A stretch of DNA of 19,931 nucleotides, taken from the NCBI GenBank assembly GCA_028695945.1, contig JAQVIB010000006.1, positions 1 to 19,931 of the forward strand, in the 5' to 3' direction. This DNA is from Lachnospiraceae bacterium. Lineage in GTDB: Bacteria > Bacillota > Clostridia > Lachnospirales > Anaerotignaceae. Below, piece after piece: positions 7,688-13,747 of this stretch. Each line of letters opens with the position of its first letter. The first letter of the stretch is position 1. Below the pieces are notes generated by a model, which had not been told where the DNA came from, ran no database searches, and saw only the letters and a list, made by a program, of their open reading frames with translations. The position numbers were made by a program, and so were the translations under genes.

Positions 7688-8968
7688 ATGAATAACGTAT
7701 TAATGTTAAAACAAGTGAACTCAACGAAAAGAAATTTATTTTCAGATGTCAATCCAAAGGATTGGAACAATTGGGTTTGGCAAATGCAAAACAGAGTAGA
7801 AACAGTTGAAGATTTAAAAGCTTACATGAATCTTACCCACGAAGAAGAAAAAGGTATACGAAAATGCCTTGGCACATTAAGAATGGCAATTACACCTTAC
7901 TACCTTTCCCTTATTAACCCAAACGACCCCAACGACCCAGTAAGAAAGCAGGCAATACCTACTTCTTTTGAATTAGAAAGCTCTAGCTGTGATTGCGAAG
8001 ATCCTTTGCACGAAGAGGCGGATTCTCCTGTACCTGGGCTTACACACCGCTATCCAGATAGAGTGCTTCTTCTAGTTACCGACAAATGTGCCATGTACTG
8101 CAGGCATTGCACAAGAAGACGCTTTGCAGGTCAAAATGACCAATCTCTTCCTATCTCTCAAATTGATAAAGCAATAGACTATATTGCTAAAAATCCTGTA
8201 ATAAGAGACGTGCTAATATCTGGCGGCGACCCACTTATGATGTCCGACGATAATTTAGAGCAAATTATTAAGAAGTTAAGAAAAATACCCCATGTTGAAA
8301 TTATCAGAATTGGTACAAGGGTTCCTGTTGTTATGCCGCAAAGAATAACCCCAGCCCTTGTTGAAATGCTGAAAAAATATCATCCAATATGGGTAAACAC
8401 CCATTTTAATCATCCAAAAGAAATTACCCCTGAGTCAAAAAAAGCATGTGAAATGCTTGCAAATGTTGGAATTCCTCTTGGAAATCAGACCGTACTTTTA
8501 CGAGGAGTAAATGACTGCCTTCATATAATGAAAAAATTAATGCACGAGCTTGTTAAAATTAGAGTTAGACCATATTACATTTATCAATGTGACCTTTCAA
8601 TGGGAATAAAGCATTTTAGAACCAATGTATCAAAAGGTATTGAGATAATTGAAGGCCTTCGAGGTCATACCTCTGGATTTGCTGTACCTACTTTTGTAAT
8701 AGACGCTCCAGGGGGTGGCGGAAAAATTCCTGTTATGCCTAACTATGTTATTTCAAGTGCAGAAAATAAAGTAATTCTTAGGAATTTTGAAGGTGTAATC
8801 ACAACCTACAACGAACCCGAAGGATATGCTTCTGAATGTAATTGCGAAATCTGTGCTGGCAAAAAGGATACATTACCCGTAGGTATCTCTCGCCTTGTGC
8901 ATAATGAAAAAGTATCACTAGAACCTAAAGGTCTAAGACGAAATATCCGAAATGGAAGCGAAGGATAA
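7688..8968 (+). CDS. ablA: Lysine 2,3-aminomutase (radical SAM, PLP)
   Basis: Also named kamA. It converts L-alpha-lysine to L-beta-lysine with a [4Fe-4S] cluster, S-adenosylmethionine and PLP. At 426 aa it is close to the well-known clostridial enzyme (416 aa) with a constant offset of 9: the radical SAM cysteines CAMYCRHC fall at C134/C138/C141, the PLP lysine in PGGGGK at K346, and the zinc ligands at C277, C384, C386 and C389. All catalytic parts are therefore present. A strong AAAGGAGG precedes the ATG. Together with ablB upstream it forms the N-epsilon-acetyl-beta-lysine pathway. No kamD/kamE or kdd genes of lysine fermentation are nearby. A bidirectional terminator follows the stop. 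Confidence 0.95.
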   Translation: MNNVLMLKQVNSTKRNLFSDVNPKDWNNWVWQMQNRVETVEDLKAYMNLTHEEEKGIRKCLGTLRMAITPYYLSLINPNDPNDPVRKQAIPTSFELESSSCDCEDPLHEEADSPVPGLTHRYPDRVLLLVTDKCAMYCRHCTRRRFAGQNDQSLPISQIDKAIDYIAKNPVIRDVLISGGDPLMMSDDNLEQIIKKLRKIPHVEIIRIGTRVPVVMPQRITPALVEMLKKYHPIWVNTHFNHPKEITPESKKACEMLANVGIPLGNQTVLLRGVNDCLHIMKKLMHELVKIRVRPYYIYQCDLSMGIKHFRTNVSKGIEIIEGLRGHTSGFAVPTFVIDAPGGGGKIPVMPNYVISSAENKVILRNFEGVITTYNEPEGYASECNCEICAGKKDTLPVGISRLVHNEKVSLEPKGLRRNIRNGSEG

Positions 8969-9003
8969 TGAATAAAAATGAAACTGATTATATTGTATAA
9001 CGC

Positions 9004-9045
9004 TAAAATAGGACTTATGAGGTAATTCTCATTAGTCCTATTTTA
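9004..9045. terminator. Bidirectional terminator after ablA
   Basis: Positions 9004-9015 pair perfectly with 9034-9045, with an inner ATGAG/CTCAT stem and a 6-base loop. Both strands end in T-runs (ATTTTAAT on plus, ATTTTAGC on minus). It overlaps the stop codon (9038-9040) of the convergent XRE gene, so one hairpin serves both transcripts. Confidence 0.85.
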
Positions 9046-9277
9046 ATAACTCGTCGGTTGTAATATTAAATATCTTGGCAAAAGCAACGATTTCAATATC
9101 AGTTACAAAGCGATTGCCGATTTCTATCTTCTGAATTGCATTCTTATCTAAGTCTATGCCAATTAGTTGAAGCTGATCCGCTAACATTCTCTGTGAGACA
9201 GTAGGGATTAACGCTTGTCTTAATTCTTTAATTTTATTACCACAAATATTTAAGGAACTACTCTTGTTTTTGAACAT
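9038..9277 (-). CDS. Small XRE-family HTH protein
   Basis: This 79-aa protein is mostly a Cro/CI-type helix-turn-helix (KELRQALIPTVSQRMLADQL, then LDKNAIQKIEIGNRFVTD). It should bind DNA as a dimer. The ATG at 9277 has GGAGG upstream, inside the end of the preceding ribbon-helix-helix gene (20-base overlap), so the two are co-translated. XRE plus RHH pairs are common in mobile-element control. No partner that would make it a toxin-antitoxin system is visible: neither product looks like a toxin. Confidence 0.8.
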   Translation of the reverse strand: MFKNKSSSLNICGNKIKELRQALIPTVSQRMLADQLQLIGIDLDKNAIQKIEIGNRFVTDIEIVAFAKIFNITTDELLK

Positions 9278-9443
9278 CCTTTTCCTCCATTTTCATATGG
9301 TTAAGGGCATATTCACAGCACTGAGCAACTAGAGAGTTTACAGATATATTATGCTCAGCAGAACATTCTGACAATCTTTCTACCAAAGTCTTTTCCAACC
9401 TAAATGTTTTATTAATAAATTCAGTTTTCTTTATTTCAAACAT
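9258..9443 (-). CDS. Ribbon-helix-helix (Arc/CopG-like) protein
   Basis: A 61-aa protein whose residues about 11-50 (NKTFRLEKTLVERLSECSAE, then HNISVNSLVAQCCEYALNHM) fit the beta-alpha-alpha pattern of Arc/MetJ-type DNA-binding proteins. The ATG at 9443 follows GAGGTGATATT. It overlaps the XRE gene and is divergent from a 50-aa gene. Probably a local repressor of the 9456-9541 region. This part of the window may be a remnant of an older mobile element. Confidence 0.65.
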   Translation of the reverse strand: MFEIKKTEFINKTFRLEKTLVERLSECSAEHNISVNSLVAQCCEYALNHMKMEEKDVQKQE

Positions 9444-9556
9444 AATATCACCTCACATGTATAGTATATTGCCAAAACAGTGTAGTATATATACATTATA
9501 TTTGCACTTGTTTTTATATGTGTAATTTGCTATTATATATTTGAGGTGATATTATG
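9441..9556. promoter_or_regulatory. Divergent control region with mirrored translation starts
   Basis: TGAGGTGATATTATG occurs in perfect inverted orientation at both edges (9441-9455 and 9542-9556), giving both divergent genes the same 15-base ribosome-binding-plus-start sequence. Between them are near-repeats TGTATAGTATAT (9459-9470) and TGTAGTATATAT (9481-9492), a palindrome GTATATATAC (9485-9494), and a plus-strand TTGTTT-16-TATTAT (9509-9536). These are plausible operators but unproven. Confidence 0.4.
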
Positions 9557-9706
9557 ACAAATTATAAAGATATGTATTTCCTATTGCTCAACAAGATTAT
9601 AGTTATCATTAAAGATTTACAAGAAATTCAGCAACAAGCAGAGGAAATGTACATAGAACAAGTGAAATCTACAAGCAATACAATTAAATTATCTGCAAAA
9701 GAGTAG
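9554..9706 (+). CDS. Hypothetical 50-aa protein
   Basis: A short gene that is easy to miss: ATG at 9554 with GAGGTGATATT in front, 50 codons, TAG at 9704-9706, then a hairpin. The product (MTNYKDMYFLLLNKI, then a helical Q/E-rich stretch LQEIQQQAEEMYIEQ) is predicted to be largely alpha-helical, possibly a coiled coil, with no signal peptide or membrane helix. From memory, similar small proteins occur in clostridial mobile elements; the function is unknown to me. Confidence 0.6.
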   Translation: MTNYKDMYFLLLNKIIVIIKDLQEIQQQAEEMYIEQVKSTSNTIKLSAKE

Positions 9707-9729
9707 CAGCTACTCACAACAAGTAAGAG

Positions 9730-9757
9730 CAACTAACCCATTTATTTGGGCTAGTTG
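9730..9757 (+). terminator. Terminator of the 50-aa gene
   Basis: CAACTA (9730-9735) pairs with TAGTTG (9752-9757) and CCCA (9737-9740) with TGGG (9747-9750), one A-C mismatch between, followed by TCTTATT. A moderately good Rho-independent terminator. Confidence 0.55.
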
Positions 9758-9793
9758 TCTTATTCAGCTTTTAGTACCAAATCAGTATCAAAC

Positions 9794-9861
9794 ATAAAAA
9801 ATAAGCCTTGAGAATGCCGTATTTACAGCACTTTCAAGGCTTTTCTTAATTATTCCCACTC
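9794..9861. repeat. Distal attachment site with guaA 3' end and terminator copy
   Basis: It matches 18669-18736 at 62 of 68 positions. It includes TTATTCCCACTC, the complement of the last guaA codons and stop, and a stem pairing AAGCCTTGA with TCAAGGCTT. The longest identical runs are 18 bp: 9794-9811 and 9835-9852. The crossover most likely lies in the second (CAAGGCTTTTCTTAATTA), which spans the guaA stop codon. Confidence 0.8.
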
Positions 9862-9973
9862 TGTCCCTAAACATTTTAATAGGTAGGAACAGGCTTGTTT
9901 TCGGTGTTTTTTATGTATGGATTGTACCAAAATACCCATCAAATTTTTACCGTCAAAAATTATTAGTACGTTT
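9862..9973. other. Non-coding left end of the element
   Basis: About 110 bp between the distal attachment site and the sigma-factor stop. I see no gene, only AT-rich sequence ending at the TAGTACG repeat pair. Likely the internal recombination region (binding sites for integrase and accessory proteins). Confidence 0.4.
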
Positions 9974-9981
9974 TTAGTACG
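9964..9981. repeat. Paired TAGTACG repeat, left (candidate integrase arm site)
   Basis: TAGTACGTTTTTAGTACG is found identically at 18646-18663. It is two copies of TAGTACG 11 bp apart, on one face of the helix, and lies just inside the element end, overlapping the sigma-factor stop codon. This matches the arm-type binding sites of tyrosine integrases. Confidence 0.6.
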
Positions 9982-10744
9982 CTGTCTTTCCCCAATTTGC
10001 AAACCTATCAAAGTCACATAAAGCTATTGCTGCTCTCTCTGTAGAACTGGTTCGAGTATTTTCCCATAGTGCAAAACTTCTTCTATATGCTCCACTCATA
10101 ACTTCTTCACGATATACCCTCAACCTCTTGTCACGTCTTAATCTTCGTAAAGCATTTTGTTCTAACGTCTTAACCATACTATAATTCTTTTTTACCTTCA
10201 AGGCTATGTCAGCAAATGCAATTCCGTTAAAGTAATGGCTTATTACAACGTCACGCTGGTCATCTTCTAAGCCGCCAATACTTATCTGTAAATCTTCGTG
10301 TAGCTTTCTAAGGTATTCATTCTCAATAACATTCTGCATTTCCTCCTGTGCCCCTACGTCTGGAACGCTATCACCCAAAACCATATCCTCTGTACCATCT
10401 GTAGGCTTGTCTAGGCTGATTGCATTACTCAAGGTGCTATTCCTACCCTTTGCAGTTCTAAAGCCTAAGACCTCATTGAAGTGGTTCTTTAAAGGATAAC
10501 GCATAAATGTAATGAACTTATATCCGCTATCTGGTTTATATGCCTGTACGGCATCAAGTAAAGCGAAATATCCCTCTTGGACTAAGTCCTCAACTTCAAT
10601 ACCTGTCTTTGCAAAAGTATCACCATATAACGTAAAATAGCGGTTAGCATAGGCACATACCAACCGCCTTACCTGTTCCCACAAAGTCGAAAATAATTCA
10701 ATATGACCTTGGTTTATTTTAATTATTAATTCTTCGTTAGTCAC
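9974..10744 (-). CDS. Sigma-70-like RNA polymerase sigma factor
   Basis: A 256-aa protein with sigma region 2 (about residues 10-95; VEDLVQEGYFALLDAVQAYK, then YKFITFMRYPLKN) and region 4 (about 150-200; LEDDQRDVVISHYFNGIAFA, then YSMVKTLEQNALRRLRR), joined by a short acidic linker. It lacks regions 1 and 3, as do many phage and sporulation-type factors. I chose GTG at 10744 because the N-terminus (V)TNEELIIKI is typical and AGAGGG lies 11 bases upstream; an upstream ATG at 10819 would overlap the previous gene by 59 bases. It is the last gene of the capsid operon. Likely role: directing polymerase to element promoters, perhaps its own late genes. That target is inferred. Confidence 0.75.
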   Translation of the reverse strand: MTNEELIIKINQGHIELFSTLWEQVRRLVCAYANRYFTLYGDTFAKTGIEVEDLVQEGYFALLDAVQAYKPDSGYKFITFMRYPLKNHFNEVLGFRTAKGRNSTLSNAISLDKPTDGTEDMVLGDSVPDVGAQEEMQNVIENEYLRKLHEDLQISIGGLEDDQRDVVISHYFNGIAFADIALKVKKNYSMVKTLEQNALRRLRRDKRLRVYREEVMSGAYRRSFALWENTRTSSTERAAIALCDFDRFANWGKTAY

Positions 10745-10760
10745 TGAGCACACCGCCCTC

Positions 10761-10985
10761 TTATACTCTTGCCTTTTCAAGCAATTCTTCCAACCTATCA
10801 ATCTGCTTCTGCTGTTCATCTGTACGAATACTGCCTAAAACCGCATTACAGGCTAATATAATGGTATTTGCCGTCTTACTGTCCAATTCACCGTTAACCG
10901 CCATATTAATTACTCTGGAAAGGGTACGGCGTACTTCTGTTGCTGTTGATACTTTAAAGGTTAACCGCCTTTTCTTCTCTGACAT
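10761..10985 (-). CDS. Hypothetical 74-aa protein
   Basis: The ATG at 10985 follows AGGGAGGGGG. The product (MSEKKRRLTFKVSTATEVRR, then ALS-like helix TLSRVINMAVNGELDSKTAN and a C-terminal helix DEQQKQIDRLEELLEKARV) is basic at the start and helical at the end, possibly a coiled coil. The T-x-x-E-V-R-R-T-L-S-R-V pattern resembles small phage proteins that occur near terminase small subunits, but I cannot assign a function. It overlaps the upstream gene by 32 bases and ends 16 bases before the sigma-factor start, so all three are probably co-translated. Confidence 0.6.
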   Translation of the reverse strand: MSEKKRRLTFKVSTATEVRRTLSRVINMAVNGELDSKTANTIILACNAVLGSIRTDEQQKQIDRLEELLEKARV

Positions 10986-11265
10986 AATCCCCCTCCCTTG
11001 GTGTGTCCTCTACAATGATAGAGGGGCTATCTTCACCGTTAGGATACTTTACAGCCATTTTCTCAACCTCCTGTAAAGCTTCATCCATGGTGCTATGAAA
11101 TGATATAAAATCCTTCGCCTTACCCTCTGTAACACCATTCCAAAGTCTTGTTGATGCAGACCACCGTCCATTTGACGTAGGCTCTACAAATCCGATAATA
11201 AACTTTAAGCCTGTGCTTTGGTTTATCTCTTGGGCTTTTAATATCATCCTGTTTAAACTCCGCAT
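10954..11265 (-). CDS. Hypothetical 103-aa protein
   Basis: The ATG at 11265 has AAGGTG 4-5 bases upstream. The protein is soluble and mixed alpha/beta, with aromatic-rich stretches (GLKFIIGFVEPTSNGRWSAS) and a segment FHSTMDEALQEVEKMAVKYP that suggests a helix for protein contact. No known motif is recognised. It lies between the capsid gene and the sigma-factor pair and shares 32 bases with the next gene. The dinucleotide makeup matches its neighbours. Confidence 0.6.
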   Translation of the reverse strand: MRSLNRMILKAQEINQSTGLKFIIGFVEPTSNGRWSASTRLWNGVTEGKAKDFISFHSTMDEALQEVEKMAVKYPNGEDSPSIIVEDTPREGDYVREEKAVNL

Positions 11266-11286
11266 ACTTCACCTTCTTTACAAAAA

Positions 11287-11315
11287 TGGGGCATAACCAC
11301 TAGAGCCACACCCCA
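11287..11315 (-). terminator. Weak hairpin after the capsid gene
   Basis: TGGGG (11287-11291) pairs with CCCCA (11311-11315), and on the minus strand ATTTTTG follows. The loop is large and the inner pairing poor, so this may be a partial terminator that lowers transcription of the genes after the capsid gene. Confidence 0.35.
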
Positions 11316-11325
11316 CAATTCAATA

Positions 11326-12168
11326 TTATTCTACTGGCTGTGCCTGATAATAAATTGCCTTTACCTTGTTATCCAACACAAAAGCATCGTAACAGATACG
11401 CCCTTCCACCAAAGAGCCACTAATTCCAGGTGGGTCTTGATGGATTTTATAATCCTCTAATTTGGTAGGGGCTACTGTAGCCACTGAATGAGCCATCATA
11501 AAGCCAAATCCCTCTGGAAGTCTGTTAGCCGGTACTTTAACCACTAAGCAACCATCAAGGTTAGATATAACGCCCTTAAGCCTTAAATCATTGCCGATAT
11601 TGGTTTCCATTGTAATATCCTTACATTGCTTCATTAGCTGATACACTGCAGGGGTAACAACAATAACTCTTTCACTCTCTGGCACTTCTGCATTATCCAT
11701 CACAGTTGTTGCTTTAATAATCTCTGTGTAAATGTTGGTGCTTGTAAGGGCTAGAGCTGTAGGTGCTGTGCCTGCATTGACTGCCATTACTCCATATACA
11801 TAAGCATCCACCTCTGGAACAACTACCTCTCTTATTTGTCTTGCGAGTGCTGAAGCTGCTGCAAGCTGTTGAGCTGTTTCGTCCGTATCCAGCTTATCAA
11901 TGGCAAATGTAAATGAACGGTCTTTCTTGAGGGTAAATTCCTCTGTTGTAGCATCTAAACCAACCACAGCCCCATAGCGTGACCAATTACCAACTGATGG
12001 GCCACTTCTGCCGTAGTCATTCATGCTAGTCGTGCTAACCTTGTATACCTTGATGGTATGTGCCCCTGTCCATTCATAATTTTGGTTTGTTAAAATTGAC
12101 TTCTTGCTTTCTGTTGTAAATATTTCATCTACGTAAGGTAGATATTTTGATACTAAATCTATTGCCAT
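11326..12168 (-). CDS. Phage major capsid protein
   Basis: A 280-aa structural protein expected to assemble into the icosahedral shell. The opening (SKYLPYVDEIFTTESKKSIL, then YEWTGAHTIKVYKVSTT and MNDYGRSG), the middle (TLKKDRSFTFAIDKLDTDET with a long helix ...REVVVPEVDAYVYGVMA) and the P-domain-like segment (VIVVTPAVYQLMKQ) are typical of HK97-fold capsid proteins of Firmicutes siphophages. The gene follows a scaffold gene by 11 bases, the normal phage order, and has GGAGG before its ATG. There is no portal or terminase beside it, which is odd for a prophage and points to a satellite that forms its own shell or alters that of a helper. The fold is inferred from sequence pattern only. Confidence 0.8.
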   Translation of the reverse strand: MAIDLVSKYLPYVDEIFTTESKKSILTNQNYEWTGAHTIKVYKVSTTSMNDYGRSGPSVGNWSRYGAVVGLDATTEEFTLKKDRSFTFAIDKLDTDETAQQLAAASALARQIREVVVPEVDAYVYGVMAVNAGTAPTALALTSTNIYTEIIKATTVMDNAEVPESERVIVVTPAVYQLMKQCKDITMETNIGNDLRLKGVISNLDGCLVVKVPANRLPEGFGFMMAHSVATVAPTKLEDYKIHQDPPGISGSLVEGRICYDAFVLDNKVKAIYYQAQPVE

Positions 12169-12179
12169 TTATATTCCTC

Positions 12180-12587
12180 CTATTTTCCAAGTCCCATAGC
12201 TGTACGCACAGGGTCGGCCATGTATCCCGATGATTTTATGTGCCCTGTACCCACTTTCTTGACTTCTACTCTGCTTTTTGCGTATTCCTCCGCAAAGGAC
12301 TTAACTATCTTTATGCTATTCTTTAAAGTTTCCTCATCTGAGCAATTAAAGGCATCCATAAGTCCCTCTGGCATACCGTTTGCCGTAAGGATTTCTTTAG
12401 CATTAAGCTTAAATTCTCTCTGCTTGAGTTCCTGTTCCCTCTTTGCAAGGTCTGCTTCACTCTTGGATTTTTCCTCTGCAAGGCGTTTGCTTACAATTCG
12501 GTTTACATCATCCTGTGTAAATGTTTTATCGCCTGTTGGCTCTGTATTCCCCTCTGTTGGGTTGCTCTGAATGTTATTTTCTTCCAT
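12180..12587 (-). CDS. Phage scaffold protein (DUF4355-like)
   Basis: A 135-aa acidic, highly helical protein with the pattern of DUF4355 capsid scaffolds: a disordered acidic start (SNPTEGNTEPTGDKTFTQDD), the conserved DDVNRIVSKRLAEEK, a long charged coiled coil (ADLAKREQELKQREFKLNAK), the GMPEGLMDAFNCSDEETLK segment and a C-terminal basic tail that probably contacts the capsid protein. Scaffolds guide procapsid assembly and then leave. It heads the capsid operon; GGAG lies 9 bases before its ATG. Its leader holds a terminator hairpin and an upstream promoter. Confidence 0.82.
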   Translation of the reverse strand: MEENNIQSNPTEGNTEPTGDKTFTQDDVNRIVSKRLAEEKSKSEADLAKREQELKQREFKLNAKEILTANGMPEGLMDAFNCSDEETLKNSIKIVKSFAEEYAKSRVEVKKVGTGHIKSSGYMADPVRTAMGLGK

Positions 12588-12650
12588 GTTTTTATTCTCC
12601 TCTCGTTTTTACGCCCTTGAGTAGGGCTAAGTTGTGGTTGACAAATAAAA

Positions 12651-12689
12651 AAGGCGTAAGAATGATATTGAAATCATTTCCCACGCCTT
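12651..12689 (-). terminator. Terminator hairpin in the leader of the capsid operon
   Basis: AAGGCGT (12651-12657) pairs with ACGCCTT (12683-12689) and AATGAT (12661-12666) with ATCATT (12673-12678). On the minus strand it ends in TTTTTTATTT. It lies about 45 bases after a strong promoter start and 63 bases before the scaffold gene, so it either ends a short RNA or works as an attenuator. CGTAAG upstream in the transcript (complement of 12716-12721) could pair with CTTACG of the hairpin's 3' side and open it. Confidence 0.75.
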
Positions 12690-12739
12690 AAGGCTTACAT
12701 TATAAAAATGCGGTACTTACGTCTTATTTATTTAAGTCT

Positions 12740-12768
12740 ATTATACCACAGGTACAGGGGGTATGCAA
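12740..12768 (-). promoter_or_regulatory. Strong promoter upstream of the capsid operon
   Basis: On the minus strand: TTGCAT (12768-12763), 17-base spacer, TATAAT (12745-12740) preceded by TGG (extended -10). The start would be near 12733. It lies between two terminators, so it makes either the late mRNA by readthrough or a separate RNA of about 90 bases. Confidence 0.65.
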
Positions 12769-12770
12769 GC

Positions 12771-12805
12771 AAAAAGCCCATAAACTCAACGCTTACAGGC
12801 TTTTT
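12771..12805 (-). terminator. Terminator of the early operon
   Basis: AAAAAGCC (12771-12778) pairs with GGCTTTTT (12798-12805), with T-runs on both strands. It lies just after the stop of the 50-aa gene at 12816 and closes the long operon that begins at 16738. Confidence 0.65.
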
Positions 12806-12815
12806 CTGTGTGTTT

Positions 12816-12968
12816 TTAATCCGTTTTTACCAGTATGTAGATGTGATTATAAGGCTTTCCTCGAACAACTTTATACTTTGCACCTGCCTTAATTTCATCC
12901 TTGAATTTATCTAAAATTTGCTTTTTTTCTGTATTTTCTGTATAACTTACGTTATATTTTATTGCCAT
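12816..12968 (-). CDS. Hypothetical 50-aa basic protein
   Basis: A short gene found by reading the gap after 12999: ATG at 12968, AGGAGG upstream, 50 codons, TAA at 12816-12818. The product (MAIKYNVSYTENTEKKQILD, then KYKVVRGKPYNHIYILVKTD) is rich in lysine and tyrosine and predicted to form a helix followed by two strands. It is the last gene of the early operon, 30 bases after the previous stop, and is followed by a terminator. I recognise no family. Confidence 0.65.
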   Translation of the reverse strand: MAIKYNVSYTENTEKKQILDKFKDEIKAGAKYKVVRGKPYNHIYILVKTD

Positions 12969-12998
12969 AGACGCCCTCCTGTGATACTATAACCTTGG

Positions 12999-13223
12999 TT
13001 AGTGTTTTTCCCCTGTTACTTTGGTCGGTGCAGGGGTATTTTTTGTTTTCAAGTGTTTCTTTAACTCTGTTACTGCTCTTTTTGTATCATGCACCCTTCT
13101 ATGTGGCTGTATCATTGCCTTTACCGATTCGCCCACAAAGCTAATTGATAACCCAGATACAGGAGCGTACATAAGAACTACATCATGCTTAATTAAATAG
13201 CTCCTTGCTTGTTTGTAATTCAT
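12999..13223 (-). CDS. Hypothetical 74-aa protein
   Basis: The ATG at 13223 overlaps the stop of the previous gene (ATGA) and has GGAGG 6 bases upstream. The N-terminal part (MNYKQARSYLIKHDVVLMYA, then SISFVGESVKAMIQPHRRVH) looks like a small alpha/beta domain; the C-terminal part is a lysine- and proline-rich tail (KKHLKTKNTPAPTKVTGEKH) likely to be disordered and basic. It may bind nucleic acid, but that is a guess from charge only. Confidence 0.6.
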   Translation of the reverse strand: MNYKQARSYLIKHDVVLMYAPVSGLSISFVGESVKAMIQPHRRVHDTKRAVTELKKHLKTKNTPAPTKVTGEKH

Positions 13224-13384
13224 TTTGTACCTCCAGCTTTCAAGCCATCTTGATAACCTTTATTGTAAGCGGCTTGGTGCACATCTTGGAACGCCATCAA
13301 TAAATCGAGAACTTCTTCCCTTGGTTCTTCCCCTTCTTCTTCCAAAATTAATTTTCTCATTTGTTCCCTTGTATATTCTTTCAT
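13220..13384 (-). CDS. Hypothetical 54-aa acidic protein
   Basis: I chose the ATG at 13384, which overlaps the stop of the preceding gene as ATGA; a longer frame to 13426 would overlap that gene by 46 bases. The product (MKEYTREQMRKLILEEEGEE, then LLMAFQDVHQAAYNKGYQDG) is acidic and helical. The ending YNKGYQDGLKAG is a pattern common in small phage proteins. Function unknown. Confidence 0.55.
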   Translation of the reverse strand: MKEYTREQMRKLILEEEGEEPREEVLDLLMAFQDVHQAAYNKGYQDGLKAGGTK

Positions 13385-13746
13385 TCCGCATCCTCTTTTC
13401 TTCTCTCCATAACCTCTGTAAGGCATTCATCCATCAGCTCTATTTCAAGTCTTTCTGTTTTTACTCCGTACCTTTCAAGCAATAACATTGAGGTTTCAAT
13501 CCATAGGCTTGTAGCATTATTAAATCCCTCTGTAAATCCATCTTGGTCAACTGCCATGGCATAACGTGCCACTAATTCATTAAGGTCATCCACTTGTACC
13601 TCATTTATGTGCAATGTATAGATATAAGACAAAAGCTTTGCCATTGCCACTTTTAATTCTTGGCTGTGTCCTTCAAAGTCTTCCATTTTAACGGCTTCTT
13701 CTGTAACTGGTTTCCCCTTGCCTTTAAACTTATAAACACCACCCAT
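13381..13746 (-). CDS. Hypothetical 121-aa protein
   Basis: The start ATG at 13746 lies 1 base after the previous stop codon, with GGGGG upstream; a longer frame to 13773 would overlap. After a basic opening (MGGVYKFKGKGKP) the protein is acidic and almost all helical (SQELKVAMAKLLSYIYTLHI, then LVARYAMAVDQDGFTEGFNN and LMDECLTEVMERRKEDAE). The second half resembles the DGF..GF pattern of small phage/island proteins of unknown role. It is translationally coupled at both ends. Confidence 0.6.
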   Translation of the reverse strand: MGGVYKFKGKGKPVTEEAVKMEDFEGHSQELKVAMAKLLSYIYTLHINEVQVDDLNELVARYAMAVDQDGFTEGFNNATSLWIETSMLLLERYGVKTERLEIELMDECLTEVMERRKEDAE

Positions 13747-13747
13747 A

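Noticed and set aside
9038..9443. XRE plus RHH pair as a toxin-antitoxin system
   Set aside because: Both products are DNA-binding folds; no toxin-like domain is present on either, and the 50-aa neighbour has no toxin features that I can recognise.
12708..12914. A 68-aa plus-strand open frame
   Set aside because: It is antisense to a 50-aa minus-strand gene with a good ribosome binding site and crosses the terminator and promoter of the capsid leader.
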